A stretch of DNA of 64,000 bases. Origin: Mitsuokella sp047974105 (lineage in GTDB: Bacteria > Bacillota > Negativicutes > Selenomonadales > Selenomonadaceae). Location of the stretch: NCBI RefSeq assembly GCF_047974105.1, contig NZ_JBHYRS010000004.1:154235-218234 (forward strand). The letters run 5' to 3'. The notes beneath the pieces were generated by a model, which was not told the origin of the DNA, ran no database searches, and saw only the letters and a list, made by a program, of their open reading frames with translations. Positions 9,128-16,411 of this stretch are shown here, one piece after another (position 1 is the stretch's first letter; every line of letters starts with the position of its first letter). The position numbers and the translations under genes are program-made.

Positions 9128-9898
9128 TCAAAAGAGCAAGAATGTCAGCAGAGCATTCAGGCAGAAAATGACAATGATAGACGCGACTACGGTCTTTGTC
9201 GTAGCCCGGCCGACGCCTTCCGCGCCATCCGGGCAGTGCAGGCCGTAATAGCAGCCGAGCACGGCAATGACATTGCCGAAGAACACAGCCTTGATGACAC
9301 CGCCCATCAAATCGAAGAGGTCGCAGAAGACATGGATGGAATTCATATAACTGTATGTCGTCAGACCCTTGTAAAAGACGGCAATGACCCAGCCGCCGAA
9401 AACGCCGATGACATCGCCAAAGACCGTCAGGATGGGAACGACCATCATGCAGGCCAGCATGCGCGGCACCAAGAGATAATCAATGGGGCTCACGGCCATG
9501 ACGCGCAGAGCGTCAATCTGCTCCGTGACTTTCATCGTCGCAATTTCCGCCGTGATGGCCGAGCCTACGCGGCCGGCACAGACGACGGCGACGAGCACGG
9601 GGCCGAGCTCGCGGCCCACGGCAATCGTGACAATGCCGCCCAAAGTGCCCTGCGCGCCAAAGCGAATCAGGACATCCGCTGTCTGCAGCGTGATAACCAC
9701 GCCCGTAAAGAGCAGAGTCAGGCTGACAATCATCAGGGAATCCACGCCAAGATGCGACATCTGCGTCAGGATATGATGAAAGCGCGGTTTGTGGCGCAGC
9801 GAACGCAGGGTCTCGCCATAGAGCATGACGATGGTGCCAAGTTCCTCCAGCCTGTGCAGGACAAAGGCGCCGATGGCACTGAGTATCCGCAGCAGCAT
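9128..9898 (-). CDS. mlaE: Mla ABC transporter permease MlaE
   Basis: A 256-residue inner-membrane permease with about five or six hydrophobic helices. The family loop AVGRELGPVLVAVVCAGRVGSAITAEIATMKVTEQIDAL is intact. The ATG at 9896-9898 has GAGGGGG six bases upstream; an in-frame start at 9952 would add 18 polar residues and lacks a ribosome site. It is the first gene of the mlaEFD-tolC-tamB operon, with a promoter candidate just upstream, back-to-back with rnhA. Confidence 0.95.
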   Translation of the reverse strand: MLLRILSAIGAFVLHRLEELGTIVMLYGETLRSLRHKPRFHHILTQMSHLGVDSLMIVSLTLLFTGVVITLQTADVLIRFGAQGTLGGIVTIAVGRELGPVLVAVVCAGRVGSAITAEIATMKVTEQIDALRVMAVSPIDYLLVPRMLACMMVVPILTVFGDVIGVFGGWVIAVFYKGLTTYSYMNSIHVFCDLFDLMGGVIKAVFFGNVIAVLGCYYGLHCPDGAEGVGRATTKTVVASIIVIFCLNALLTFLLF

Positions 9899-9938
9899 CT
9901 TATTCCCCCTCTCTTTTGCATAAATCCTCATAGTTACG

Positions 9939-9967
9939 ATTTTAGCAAGCAATTGAAAAATAGTAAA
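9939..9967 (-). promoter_or_regulatory. Candidate sigma-A promoter of the mlaE operon
   Basis: On the minus strand TTTACT (9962-9967) and TAAAAT (9939-9944) are 17 bases apart, leaving about 35 bases of leader before the mlaE start. Fair match by eye only. Confidence 0.45.
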
Positions 9968-10022
9968 GATAAGTTTACTATTTTGAACATAATTTTCTCT
10001 GTCTTTCTCAAAAAAAGTCCTT

Positions 10023-10028
10023 TATAAT
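10023..10028 (+). promoter_or_regulatory. -10 element for rnhA
   Basis: A perfect TATAAT lies 29 bases before the rnhA ATG. No good -35 is seen 16-18 bases upstream, so only the -10 is called. Confidence 0.4.
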
Positions 10029-10056
10029 AGAAGAAAACCTTGTTCAGGAGGAGTCT

Positions 10057-10782
10057 ATGCCCAAAAAAGTATACGCCGTACGCGTTGGCCGCAGCTGCGG
10101 CCTTTTCATGAGCTGGGAGGAATGCAAAAAACAAGTCGCAGGCTTTCCCGCTGCCCGCTATAAAAGCTTCACGAATGCACAGGAGGCCCTGAGCTGGCTG
10201 GCCGGTTCCGACACACCGCAGGCAAAAAAAGCACCGTCAGGCTCAGCCGCTCCCTTCCCTCATGCAGCAAAACCTCATAAATCATATGCCCGTACTGCCA
10301 GTCCCACTCCGTCAAAGCCGCTGCGCCCCGACGCCGAGCAGGATTTTGTCATCTACACCGATGGCTCGTGCCTGCGCAATCCCGATGGCCCCGGCGGCTG
10401 GGCCGCGGTCATCCGCGACGTCGCGACGAACGAAGTCACAAAACTGCATGAAGGCAGTCCCTCGACGACAAACAACCGCATGGAGCTCTCGGCAGCCATC
10501 GCGGCCCTCGCTTTTCCGAAGATGCCTGCTAAAATTGCCCTTTATACGGACAGCCAGTACCTCAAGAACGGCATTACAAAGTGGATGACAAATTGGAAAC
10601 GGCGCGGCTGGAAAAAAGCCGATGGCCAGCCCGTCCTGAATCAAGACCTCTGGCAAAAGCTTGACACACTCTACAGCCGACACGATGTGACATTTCACTG
10701 GGTCAAGGGCCATGTCGGCGTTGAACTCAATGAAGAATGCGATCGCCTTGCCAAACAGGAAGCAATGAAATACCGCGCATAA
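10057..10782 (+). CDS. rnhA: Ribonuclease HI with N-terminal hybrid-binding domain
   Basis: A 241-residue RNase H1 that cuts RNA in RNA-DNA hybrids. Residues 1-45 form the hybrid-binding (caulimovirus viroplasmin-like) domain: KKVYAVRVGRSCGLFMSWEECKKQV..., with the usual AxxAL-type ending (TNAQEALSWL). A 40-residue Ala/Pro/Lys linker follows. The catalytic domain (about 90-241) has YTDGSC (Asp), MELSA (Glu), YTDSQYL (Asp), and HWVKGHVG...N.ECDRLA (His, Asp), so the active site is complete. The start has AGGAGG eight bases upstream and TATAAT at 10023-10028. It is monocistronic and ends at a strong hairpin shared with serS. Confidence 0.96.
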   Translation: MPKKVYAVRVGRSCGLFMSWEECKKQVAGFPAARYKSFTNAQEALSWLAGSDTPQAKKAPSGSAAPFPHAAKPHKSYARTASPTPSKPLRPDAEQDFVIYTDGSCLRNPDGPGGWAAVIRDVATNEVTKLHEGSPSTTNNRMELSAAIAALAFPKMPAKIALYTDSQYLKNGITKWMTNWKRRGWKKADGQPVLNQDLWQKLDTLYSRHDVTFHWVKGHVGVELNEECDRLAKQEAMKYRA

Positions 10783-10784
10783 AA

Positions 10785-10813
10785 AAAGACTGCCTCACGG
10801 CAGTCTCTTTTTA
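10785..10813. terminator. Bidirectional terminator between rnhA and serS
   Basis: An 8-bp GC-rich stem (agactgcc / ggcagtct) with a 3-base loop has A-rich and T-rich flanks on both sides, so it can end both the plus-strand rnhA and the minus-strand serS transcripts. Confidence 0.85.
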
Positions 10814-10828
10814 TTTCATAATATAATC

Positions 10829-12109
10829 TTATTCCGGCTTTTTGATGACTTCTACGCCGCCCATGTACGGAATCAGGACTTTCGGCACGCGGACGGAGCC
10901 GTCAGCCTGCTGATAGTTCTCGAGGATGGCTGCGACCGTGCGGCCGACAGCGAGGCCCGAGCCATTGAGCGTGTGGACAAACTCCGGCTTGCTCTTGGCA
11001 TCGCGGCGGAACTTGATGTTGGCGCGGCGGGCCTGATAATCCGTGCAGTTCGAGCACGAAGAAATCTCGCGGTATTTGTTCTGTGCAGGGAACCAGACCT
11101 CAAGGTCATACGTCGTGGCCGACGTGAAGCTCATATCGCCCGTGCAGAGTTTGACGATGTGGTACGGGAGCTCCAGAAGCTTCAGGACATCTTCTGCGGC
11201 GTTGACCATCGTATCGAGTTCATGCCAGCTCGTCTCCGGCTTGACGAATTTGATCATCTCAACCTTGTTGAACTGATGCTGGCGAATGAGGCCGCGCGTA
11301 TCGCGTCCGGCGCTGCCGGCCTCGGCGCGGAAGCAGGCCGTGTAGCAGCTGTAGTATTCCGGCAGTTTGCTGCCATCGAGGATTTCATCGCGATGATAGT
11401 TCGTCATCGGCACCTCAGCCGTCGGCACGAGGTAATAGTCAAGGCCTTCAAGCTTGAACATATCCTCGGCGAATTTCGGCAGCTGGCCCGTGCCGATCAT
11501 GCTGTCCTTGTTGGCAATGTACGGAGCCAGCACTTCCGTATAACCGTGTTTGTTCGCGTGCAGGTCCATCATGAAATTGATGCAGGCGCGCTCGAGGCGG
11601 GCACCCATGCCCTTGTAGAACGTGAAGCGTGCACCCGTGACTTTGGCGGCGCGGTCAGCATCGAGAATATCAAGGTCGGAACCGATATCCCAATGCGCCT
11701 TCGGCTCGAAATCGAATTTCGTCGGCTCGCCCCATTTGCGGACTTCCGGATTTTCTGTGTCGTCCTTGCCGATAGGTACGTCTTCGCGCGGCATATTCGG
11801 GATATGGAGCATGATGTCGCGCAGCTGCGCTTCGACATCTTTGAGCTCTTTGTCGAGTTCCGAGATTTTTGCACCGACCGTGCGCATCTCAAGAATCTTT
11901 GCCTCAGCGTCTTCCTTGTTCTTCTTCATGACGCTGATTTCCTTCGAGACCGTGTTGCGCTGGCTCTTGAGAGCCTCAGACTCCTGCAGCAGCTCGCGGC
12001 GTTTTTTGTCAAGGCCTTCAAAGTCATCGAGGTTCAGCGGATTACAGCGGTTCTTGAGCATCTGACGGACTTCGTCGAGATGTTCGCGCACAAATTTGAT
12101 ATCCAACAA
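10829..12109 (-). CDS. serS: Serine--tRNA ligase
   Basis: A class II aminoacyl-tRNA synthetase that charges tRNA-Ser (and tRNA-Sec). The N-terminal coiled-coil arm that holds the tRNA spans about residues 25-105. Motif 2 is FRAEAGSAGRDTRGLIRQHQF and motif 3 is GSGLAVGRTVAAILENYQ; the zinc-free serine pocket segment TAEVPMTN is present. The start is set at the TTG at 12107-12109, giving MLDIKFVREHL as in relatives; an in-frame GTG at 12116-12118 is one base from the GGAG ribosome site and so less likely. Length about 426 residues is normal. Monocistronic, with its own promoter and no T-box leader. Confidence 0.95.
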   Translation of the reverse strand: MLDIKFVREHLDEVRQMLKNRCNPLNLDDFEGLDKKRRELLQESEALKSQRNTVSKEISVMKKNKEDAEAKILEMRTVGAKISELDKELKDVEAQLRDIMLHIPNMPREDVPIGKDDTENPEVRKWGEPTKFDFEPKAHWDIGSDLDILDADRAAKVTGARFTFYKGMGARLERACINFMMDLHANKHGYTEVLAPYIANKDSMIGTGQLPKFAEDMFKLEGLDYYLVPTAEVPMTNYHRDEILDGSKLPEYYSCYTACFRAEAGSAGRDTRGLIRQHQFNKVEMIKFVKPETSWHELDTMVNAAEDVLKLLELPYHIVKLCTGDMSFTSATTYDLEVWFPAQNKYREISSCSNCTDYQARRANIKFRRDAKSKPEFVHTLNGSGLAVGRTVAAILENYQQADGSVRVPKVLIPYMGGVEVIKKPE

Positions 12110-12184
12110 TGTTCTCACACTCCATTATGATTCCAGCACCGCAGGGCGCGGCACAAGTTTATGCATGATTTCTTCTAAAATATC

Positions 12185-12213
12185 ATTATATCAGCTTTCT
12201 AAAAACGCGGCAA
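12185..12213 (-). promoter_or_regulatory. Promoter of serS
   Basis: On the minus strand TTGCCG (12208-12213), a 17-base spacer and a perfect TATAAT (12185-12190) lie about 70 bases ahead of the coding start. Confidence 0.6.
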
Positions 12214-12225
12214 ATCTTTCCAAAG

Positions 12226-12256
12226 AAAAAGGTCTCCCCTAAGGGGAGACCTCTAT
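12226..12256 (-). terminator. Terminator of the racemase gene
   Basis: A 9-bp stem (ggtctcccc / ggggagacc) is followed on the minus strand by TTTTTCTTT, 55-80 bases after the racemase stop. Confidence 0.85.
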
Positions 12257-12309
12257 GCCTAATACGTCAAAGGAAACGCATAGATAGCAAAGGAACAAAA
12301 CAAACGGCT

Positions 12310-13035
12310 TCAGGCCATCACGGCTTTGCGCGGCAGGTGCGAGATAACCTTGGCACCGGCTTTTTCTACGGCCTTTTCCGCGAGGACTTCTGTCGCATCG
12401 ATGAAATTGCCCTCGAGATGGTACATCTCTACAGCCACCGGCACTTCCGTGCAGCCGAGCACAAAAGCCTCGCAGCCTTCGTCAGCCATCTTCTTCAGAG
12501 CCATGCGTACGGCCGTCGTATCGTAGCTCATGTCGCCGGCTTTGACGCCATCGTAAATCATGCCGTGCACGGCTTCTTCTGCTTCGCCCTGCGGCTGTAC
12601 GACCTCGACGCCCTCGCGTGCCAGAGCGCGCTGATAAAGGCCCGACTTGCACGTGCCGGCCGAAGCGAGCAGGCCGACTTTGCGATAGCCTTCTTTGGCG
12701 CAGAACTTAGCCGTCTCCTCAATCATGTTGATGACGGGGATTCTCAGATGCGGCAGCATGAGCGGCAAGAAGTAATGTGCCGTGTTGCAGCCCATGATGA
12801 GGAAATCCGCGCCGCCATTCGTCAGGCGCTCAGCCGACTTCATGAGCTCCGGCAGCGGGCTCTCGCCTTTGCCGAGAATGGCTGCCGTGCGGTCAGGGAT
12901 ATTCGTGTTGTTGTCTACGAGAATAGGAATATGGTCCTGATCTTCACGCGCATCTGTGGCGAGAATGACCTTTTTCATGAGGTCCACCGTTGCCATCGGG
13001 CCCATACCGCCAATAATACCAATCGTCTTCATCAT
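12310..13035 (-). CDS. Aspartate/glutamate racemase-family protein
   Basis: A 241-residue cofactor-independent amino-acid racemase. Both catalytic cysteines are in place: MGCNTAHYFLP near residue 82 and LGCTEVPVAV near 195, together with the N-terminal GIIGGMGPMATVDLM that marks the broad aspartate-racemase (RacD/YgeA) branch. The product would be a D-amino acid, for peptidoglycan or signalling; the substrate cannot be fixed from sequence. The ATG at 13033-13035 follows GAGGAG by five bases; an upstream in-frame GTG sits inside the ribosome site. It is transcribed away from a LysR-type gene, which is its likely regulator. Confidence 0.88.
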   Translation of the reverse strand: MMKTIGIIGGMGPMATVDLMKKVILATDAREDQDHIPILVDNNTNIPDRTAAILGKGESPLPELMKSAERLTNGGADFLIMGCNTAHYFLPLMLPHLRIPVINMIEETAKFCAKEGYRKVGLLASAGTCKSGLYQRALAREGVEVVQPQGEAEEAVHGMIYDGVKAGDMSYDTTAVRMALKKMADEGCEAFVLGCTEVPVAVEMYHLEGNFIDATEVLAEKAVEKAGAKVISHLPRKAVMA

Positions 13036-13101
13036 GACCACTCCTCTATGTTACGGCGCCCTGCGCCAGTCAAAATCTTTTCTTGTTATCAGCATATCAT
13101 T

Positions 13102-13130
13102 TTGGTAGTATATAAACAAATACATATAAT
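13102..13130 (+). promoter_or_regulatory. Promoter of the LysR gene in the divergent intergenic region
   Basis: TTGGTA (13102-13107), a 17-base spacer and TATAAT (13125-13130) face the LysR gene. The 145-bp divergent gap is strongly AT-rich with overlapping short palindromes (for example ataattatataat at about 13127-13138), as usual for a LysR operator, but no single T-N11-A box can be chosen with confidence. Confidence 0.45.
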
Positions 13131-13180
13131 TATATAATATCTATCGAAATATTTTATGGCACAAAAGGAGATATATTCAT

Positions 13181-14128
13181 ATGCAGGGAATGGATTATGT
13201 CTATGCGGTCTGGCAGGAAAAAAGTTTTTCCGCCGCCGCGCGCAAGCTCTTTGTCTCACAGCCGGCACTGTCGGCCTCGGTGCGCAAAGTCGAAAAAGAA
13301 CTCGGCCTGCCCATCTTCGACCGCAGCACTTCGCCGCTGCAGCTCACGGACGCGGGCCGCGCCTACATCGAGGCCGCGGAGCGCATCTTCCGCATCAAGA
13401 AGGACCTCAAGAGCTACTGCGACGACCTTGCCGGGCTCGAAAGCGGCACGCTGCAGCTCGGCGGCACGAATTTTTTTGCTTCGTGCTTCCTGCCGCCGAT
13501 GATTGAGGCCTTCAGCCAGCGCCATCCGCATATCGCCCTGTCGGTCACGGAGTCGGACTCGGCCGACCTCTTCAATAAACTGACAACCGAAGAGCTCGAC
13601 GTCATCGTCGACAGCGGTATTTACGACGAGACACTTTTTGAGGCAGTGCCCTTCTATCAGGACCACATCCTGCTGTCGGTGCCGGCGTCGTACCCCATCA
13701 ATGAAAAATTTCCCGCTTACCGCATGACGCGTCAGGACATCCTCATGGGACGCCATCTAAGGCCGCAGATGCCCGCCGTACCGCTCGTGGCTTTTGAGGA
13801 GACGGATTTTTTGATTCTCGGCAAGGGCAACGATATGTACCGCCGCTCGAAAAAATTATTCCAGCACAATGGCTTTACCCCGTGCGTGCGGCTTTACCTC
13901 AACCAGCTCATGACAGCGTACCATATGGCACGTCAGGGACTCGGAGCTACGTTCCTGACAGATACGCTCGTGCGGCTGTCGGCGCCAAATGAAGCACTCG
14001 TTTATTACAAGCTCGAGGATGAAGAAGCCGCTCGGCAGATTTTTCTCGCGGTGAAGCGCCGGGGATACCGGACAAAGGCGATGCAGGGATTTATCGAAAG
14101 CAGTCTGGCCCTCTACCGCGGCGAATAA
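13181..14128 (+). CDS. LysR-family transcriptional regulator
   Basis: A 315-residue regulator with the N-terminal winged helix-turn-helix at residues 3-60 (DYVYAVWQEKSFSAAARKLFVSQPALSASVRKVEKELG) and a periplasmic-binding-like effector domain from about 90 to 300. The ATG has AAGGAG eleven bases upstream. Divergent pairing with the racemase gene suggests it controls that gene in response to an amino acid or related ligand; this is inference from gene order. Confidence 0.93.
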   Translation: MQGMDYVYAVWQEKSFSAAARKLFVSQPALSASVRKVEKELGLPIFDRSTSPLQLTDAGRAYIEAAERIFRIKKDLKSYCDDLAGLESGTLQLGGTNFFASCFLPPMIEAFSQRHPHIALSVTESDSADLFNKLTTEELDVIVDSGIYDETLFEAVPFYQDHILLSVPASYPINEKFPAYRMTRQDILMGRHLRPQMPAVPLVAFEETDFLILGKGNDMYRRSKKLFQHNGFTPCVRLYLNQLMTAYHMARQGLGATFLTDTLVRLSAPNEALVYYKLEDEEAARQIFLAVKRRGYRTKAMQGFIESSLALYRGE

Positions 14129-14147
14129 TGTTTTCAGGTTATGGCAT

Positions 14148-14178
14148 AAAAAAACTGCCCTCATAGGGCAGTTTTTTT
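14148..14178 (+). terminator. Terminator of the LysR gene (may also serve ddh)
   Basis: A 7-bp stem (actgccc / gggcagt) is flanked by A6 and T7, so it can act on both strands. It lies 20 bases after the LysR stop and 40 bases after the ddh stop. Confidence 0.85.
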
Positions 14179-14215
14179 GCTATCGCATAATCTTCGCTCG
14201 GAAAACGAGATATTT

Positions 14216-15202
14216 TTATAAGAGAGTCGAACGAAGAGTATCGCCGCTCTGCTGGCAGAGGTATGCTGGGGCAATGTCGAGGACGGTACGGCAGCCGGTC
14301 TGACCTTCCTGGGCGAGACGATAAGCGGCACGGGCATAGGCGACGAGGACGCTCGTGGTGAATTCTGGGTTGGAGTCGAGCTTCAGGGAGAATTCGATGA
14401 TGTGGTTATGCTCTTTTTCGTGGCCCGTGCGTCCGGAACGGATGACGAAGCCGCCGTGAGCAAGGCCGCTGTGGTTCTTCTTGAGCTCTTCTTCGCTGAT
14501 GAAGTGTACGGTCGTATCGTATTCATCGAAGTAGTTCGGCATGGTCTTGATGGCATTTTCGACGTAAGCGGCATCAGCGCCTTCTTCGAGGACGACATAG
14601 CATTCACGCGTGTGTTTCTGGCGCGTGGTGAGGTCCGGATTCGAGCCGGAGCGCACAGCTTCGAGAGCTGCTTCTACTGGAACGGTGTACTGCTTAGCAT
14701 CTTTTACGCCCTTGATGCGGCGGATAGCGTCGCTGTGGCCCTGGCTGACGCCTTTGCCCCAGAACGTGTAGTCCTTGCCGTGCGGCAGGATGGCGTTGCT
14801 GTAGACGCGGGCGAGGGAGAACAGGCCCGGGTCCCAGCCGACGGAGATGATGCCGAGATGACCGCTCTCTTTGGCTGCATTGTCGACCGCAGCAAAATGC
14901 TCAGGAATGCGTGCGTGCGTATCAAAGCTGTCGATGACATTGAAGTATTTGACGTATTCCGGCGTCTGCTTCGGCAGGTCCGTGGCGCTGCCGCCGCAGA
15001 GAATCATGACATCGATTTTGTCGCTCCAATCCTCAACATCCTTGACGCTGACGACAGGAACATTCTTGGACCAGATTTTGACGCTTGCCGGGTCGCGGCG
15101 CGTGAAGACGGCCACGAGCTCCATGTCGTCGTTTTCCTCAACGGCGCATTCTACGCCGCGGCCAAGGTTGCCATAACCGAGAATACCAATGCGAATGCTC
15201 AT
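14216..15202 (-). CDS. ddh: Diaminopimelate dehydrogenase
   Basis: A 328-residue NADPH-dependent meso-2,6-diaminopimelate dehydrogenase, which makes meso-DAP for lysine and peptidoglycan in one step from tetrahydrodipicolinate. The N-terminal Rossmann fold reads IRIGILGYGNLGRGVE, and substrate-binding segments ILCGGSATDLPKQ, SVGWDPGLFSLARVY and FWGKGVSQGHSDAIRRI match the family. The ATG at 15200-15202 has AGGAAGG seven bases upstream; a start at 15244 would add a 14-residue tail not typical of the enzyme. Monocistronic. Confidence 0.95.
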   Translation of the reverse strand: MSIRIGILGYGNLGRGVECAVEENDDMELVAVFTRRDPASVKIWSKNVPVVSVKDVEDWSDKIDVMILCGGSATDLPKQTPEYVKYFNVIDSFDTHARIPEHFAAVDNAAKESGHLGIISVGWDPGLFSLARVYSNAILPHGKDYTFWGKGVSQGHSDAIRRIKGVKDAKQYTVPVEAALEAVRSGSNPDLTTRQKHTRECYVVLEEGADAAYVENAIKTMPNYFDEYDTTVHFISEEELKKNHSGLAHGGFVIRSGRTGHEKEHNHIIEFSLKLDSNPEFTTSVLVAYARAAYRLAQEGQTGCRTVLDIAPAYLCQQSGDTLRSTLL

Positions 15203-15248
15203 AAAAACACCTTCCTGTTCTAAAAACAATGTTGAAAATCCCATCTCC

Positions 15249-15276
15249 AGTATACTATAAGAAGATACACAGGCAA
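15249..15276 (-). promoter_or_regulatory. Promoter of ddh
   Basis: On the minus strand TTGCCT (15271-15276), a 16-base spacer and TATACT (15249-15254) give a leader of about 40 bases. Confidence 0.5.
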
Positions 15277-15313
15277 ATAGGAAAAATCACATTTGCGGAA
15301 AACAGGACAATAA

Positions 15314-16357
15314 TCAAAGGTCATCAACAAGCGCGGTGCTCTTGGCGTAGGCCGTGCTGCGGCCTTCGATAAAGTCGGTCTTGATGAAATTCGGGTTGGC
15401 ATACTGACTGACCCAGCGCATGGATGAAGGTTCTTCTTCGTGGCCTTCATAAAGCGGACCGAGGCCGATGCTCTCGGCGCGGGCATTGCCGAGGTAGAGA
15501 ACGTAGTCTTCTATCATCTTCTCATTGAGTCCCTCGACCTCGTTGCCGATGGCATATCTGCCCCAGGCGATTTCCTGACGCACGCCTTCTTTAATCATCT
15601 CACGCATCATCTCTTCATTTGCCGGCGTGAAGAGGTCCGGCTCTTCGCCGCGCAGGTCGCGCAGGATATTGCGGAACAGCCAGAGGTGCGTGTTCTCATC
15701 GCGGTTGATGTAGCGGATTTCCTGCACAGAGCCCGGCATATGGCCAATGCGGCCGAGGTTGTAGAAGAACATGAAGCCCGAATAGAAGTAGATGCCCTCG
15801 AGGATGTAATTGGCGACGAGCACGCGCAGGAAATTCCGGCGCGACTGGTCCTGCTGGAATTCATTGTAGAGGTCGCCGATAAACGTATTGCGCCGCAGCA
15901 GATGCTCATCGTCCTTCCACTGGAAGATGATGTCCTGACGCTCGTCGGGGCTCGCGATGGTGTCGAGCATGTAGCTGTAGCTCTGCGAATGCACGCATTC
16001 CTGGAACGACTGAATGGCCAGACACAGGTCGACCTCATTGGCCGTGATATAGGCCGAGATGTTCGGCAAATTTGCGCTCTGCACAGAATCGAGGAAGACG
16101 AGGAACGACAGAATCTTGTCGTAGGCACGGCGCTCGGCCGGCGGCAGCTGGCGGTAATCCTTGACATCCTGCGCGAGGTTGATTTCTTCGGGAATCCAGA
16201 AATTATTCATGGCCTGACGGTACCAGTCCGAGGTCCATTTGTACTTCAGATTGTTGAAATCATTCATATTCGTCGTATTGCCGCCGAGCAGACGGCGCTT
16301 CGTCACGTCGATATCTCCCGCAGGATTGAACAGCGGACGTTTCTTCAGTTCTGACAT
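15314..16357 (-). CDS. nrdB: Class I ribonucleotide reductase small subunit
   Basis: A 347-residue ferritin-like protein that carries the radical cofactor for NrdA. The metal ligands are visible: Asp in LVFLDSVQ, Glu and His in QSFQECVHSQSYSYML, Glu in YILEGIYFY, and Glu/His in RDENTHLWLF; the Tyr of HSQSY is in the place of the E. coli radical Tyr122. There is no N-terminal ATP-cone. It lies 54 bases after nrdA on the same transcript. No NrdI is nearby, so Fe-type (Ia) chemistry is more likely than Mn/NrdI (Ib), but that is inference. Confidence 0.94.
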   Translation of the reverse strand: MSELKKRPLFNPAGDIDVTKRRLLGGNTTNMNDFNNLKYKWTSDWYRQAMNNFWIPEEINLAQDVKDYRQLPPAERRAYDKILSFLVFLDSVQSANLPNISAYITANEVDLCLAIQSFQECVHSQSYSYMLDTIASPDERQDIIFQWKDDEHLLRRNTFIGDLYNEFQQDQSRRNFLRVLVANYILEGIYFYSGFMFFYNLGRIGHMPGSVQEIRYINRDENTHLWLFRNILRDLRGEEPDLFTPANEEMMREMIKEGVRQEIAWGRYAIGNEVEGLNEKMIEDYVLYLGNARAESIGLGPLYEGHEEEPSSMRWVSQYANPNFIKTDFIEGRSTAYAKSTALVDDL

Positions 16358-16411
16358 AATTCCCCTTTTATCCTTTCTCTTCTCTTATTTTCCTTTGGCT
16401 GCATATCTGCA

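Noticed and set aside
12110..12185. T-box riboswitch before serS
   Set aside because: The leader of about 70 bases is too short and has no T-box sequence or antiterminator.
13256..13756. Minus-strand frame inside the LysR gene
   Set aside because: The plus-strand helix-turn-helix and effector domain fully explain the region.
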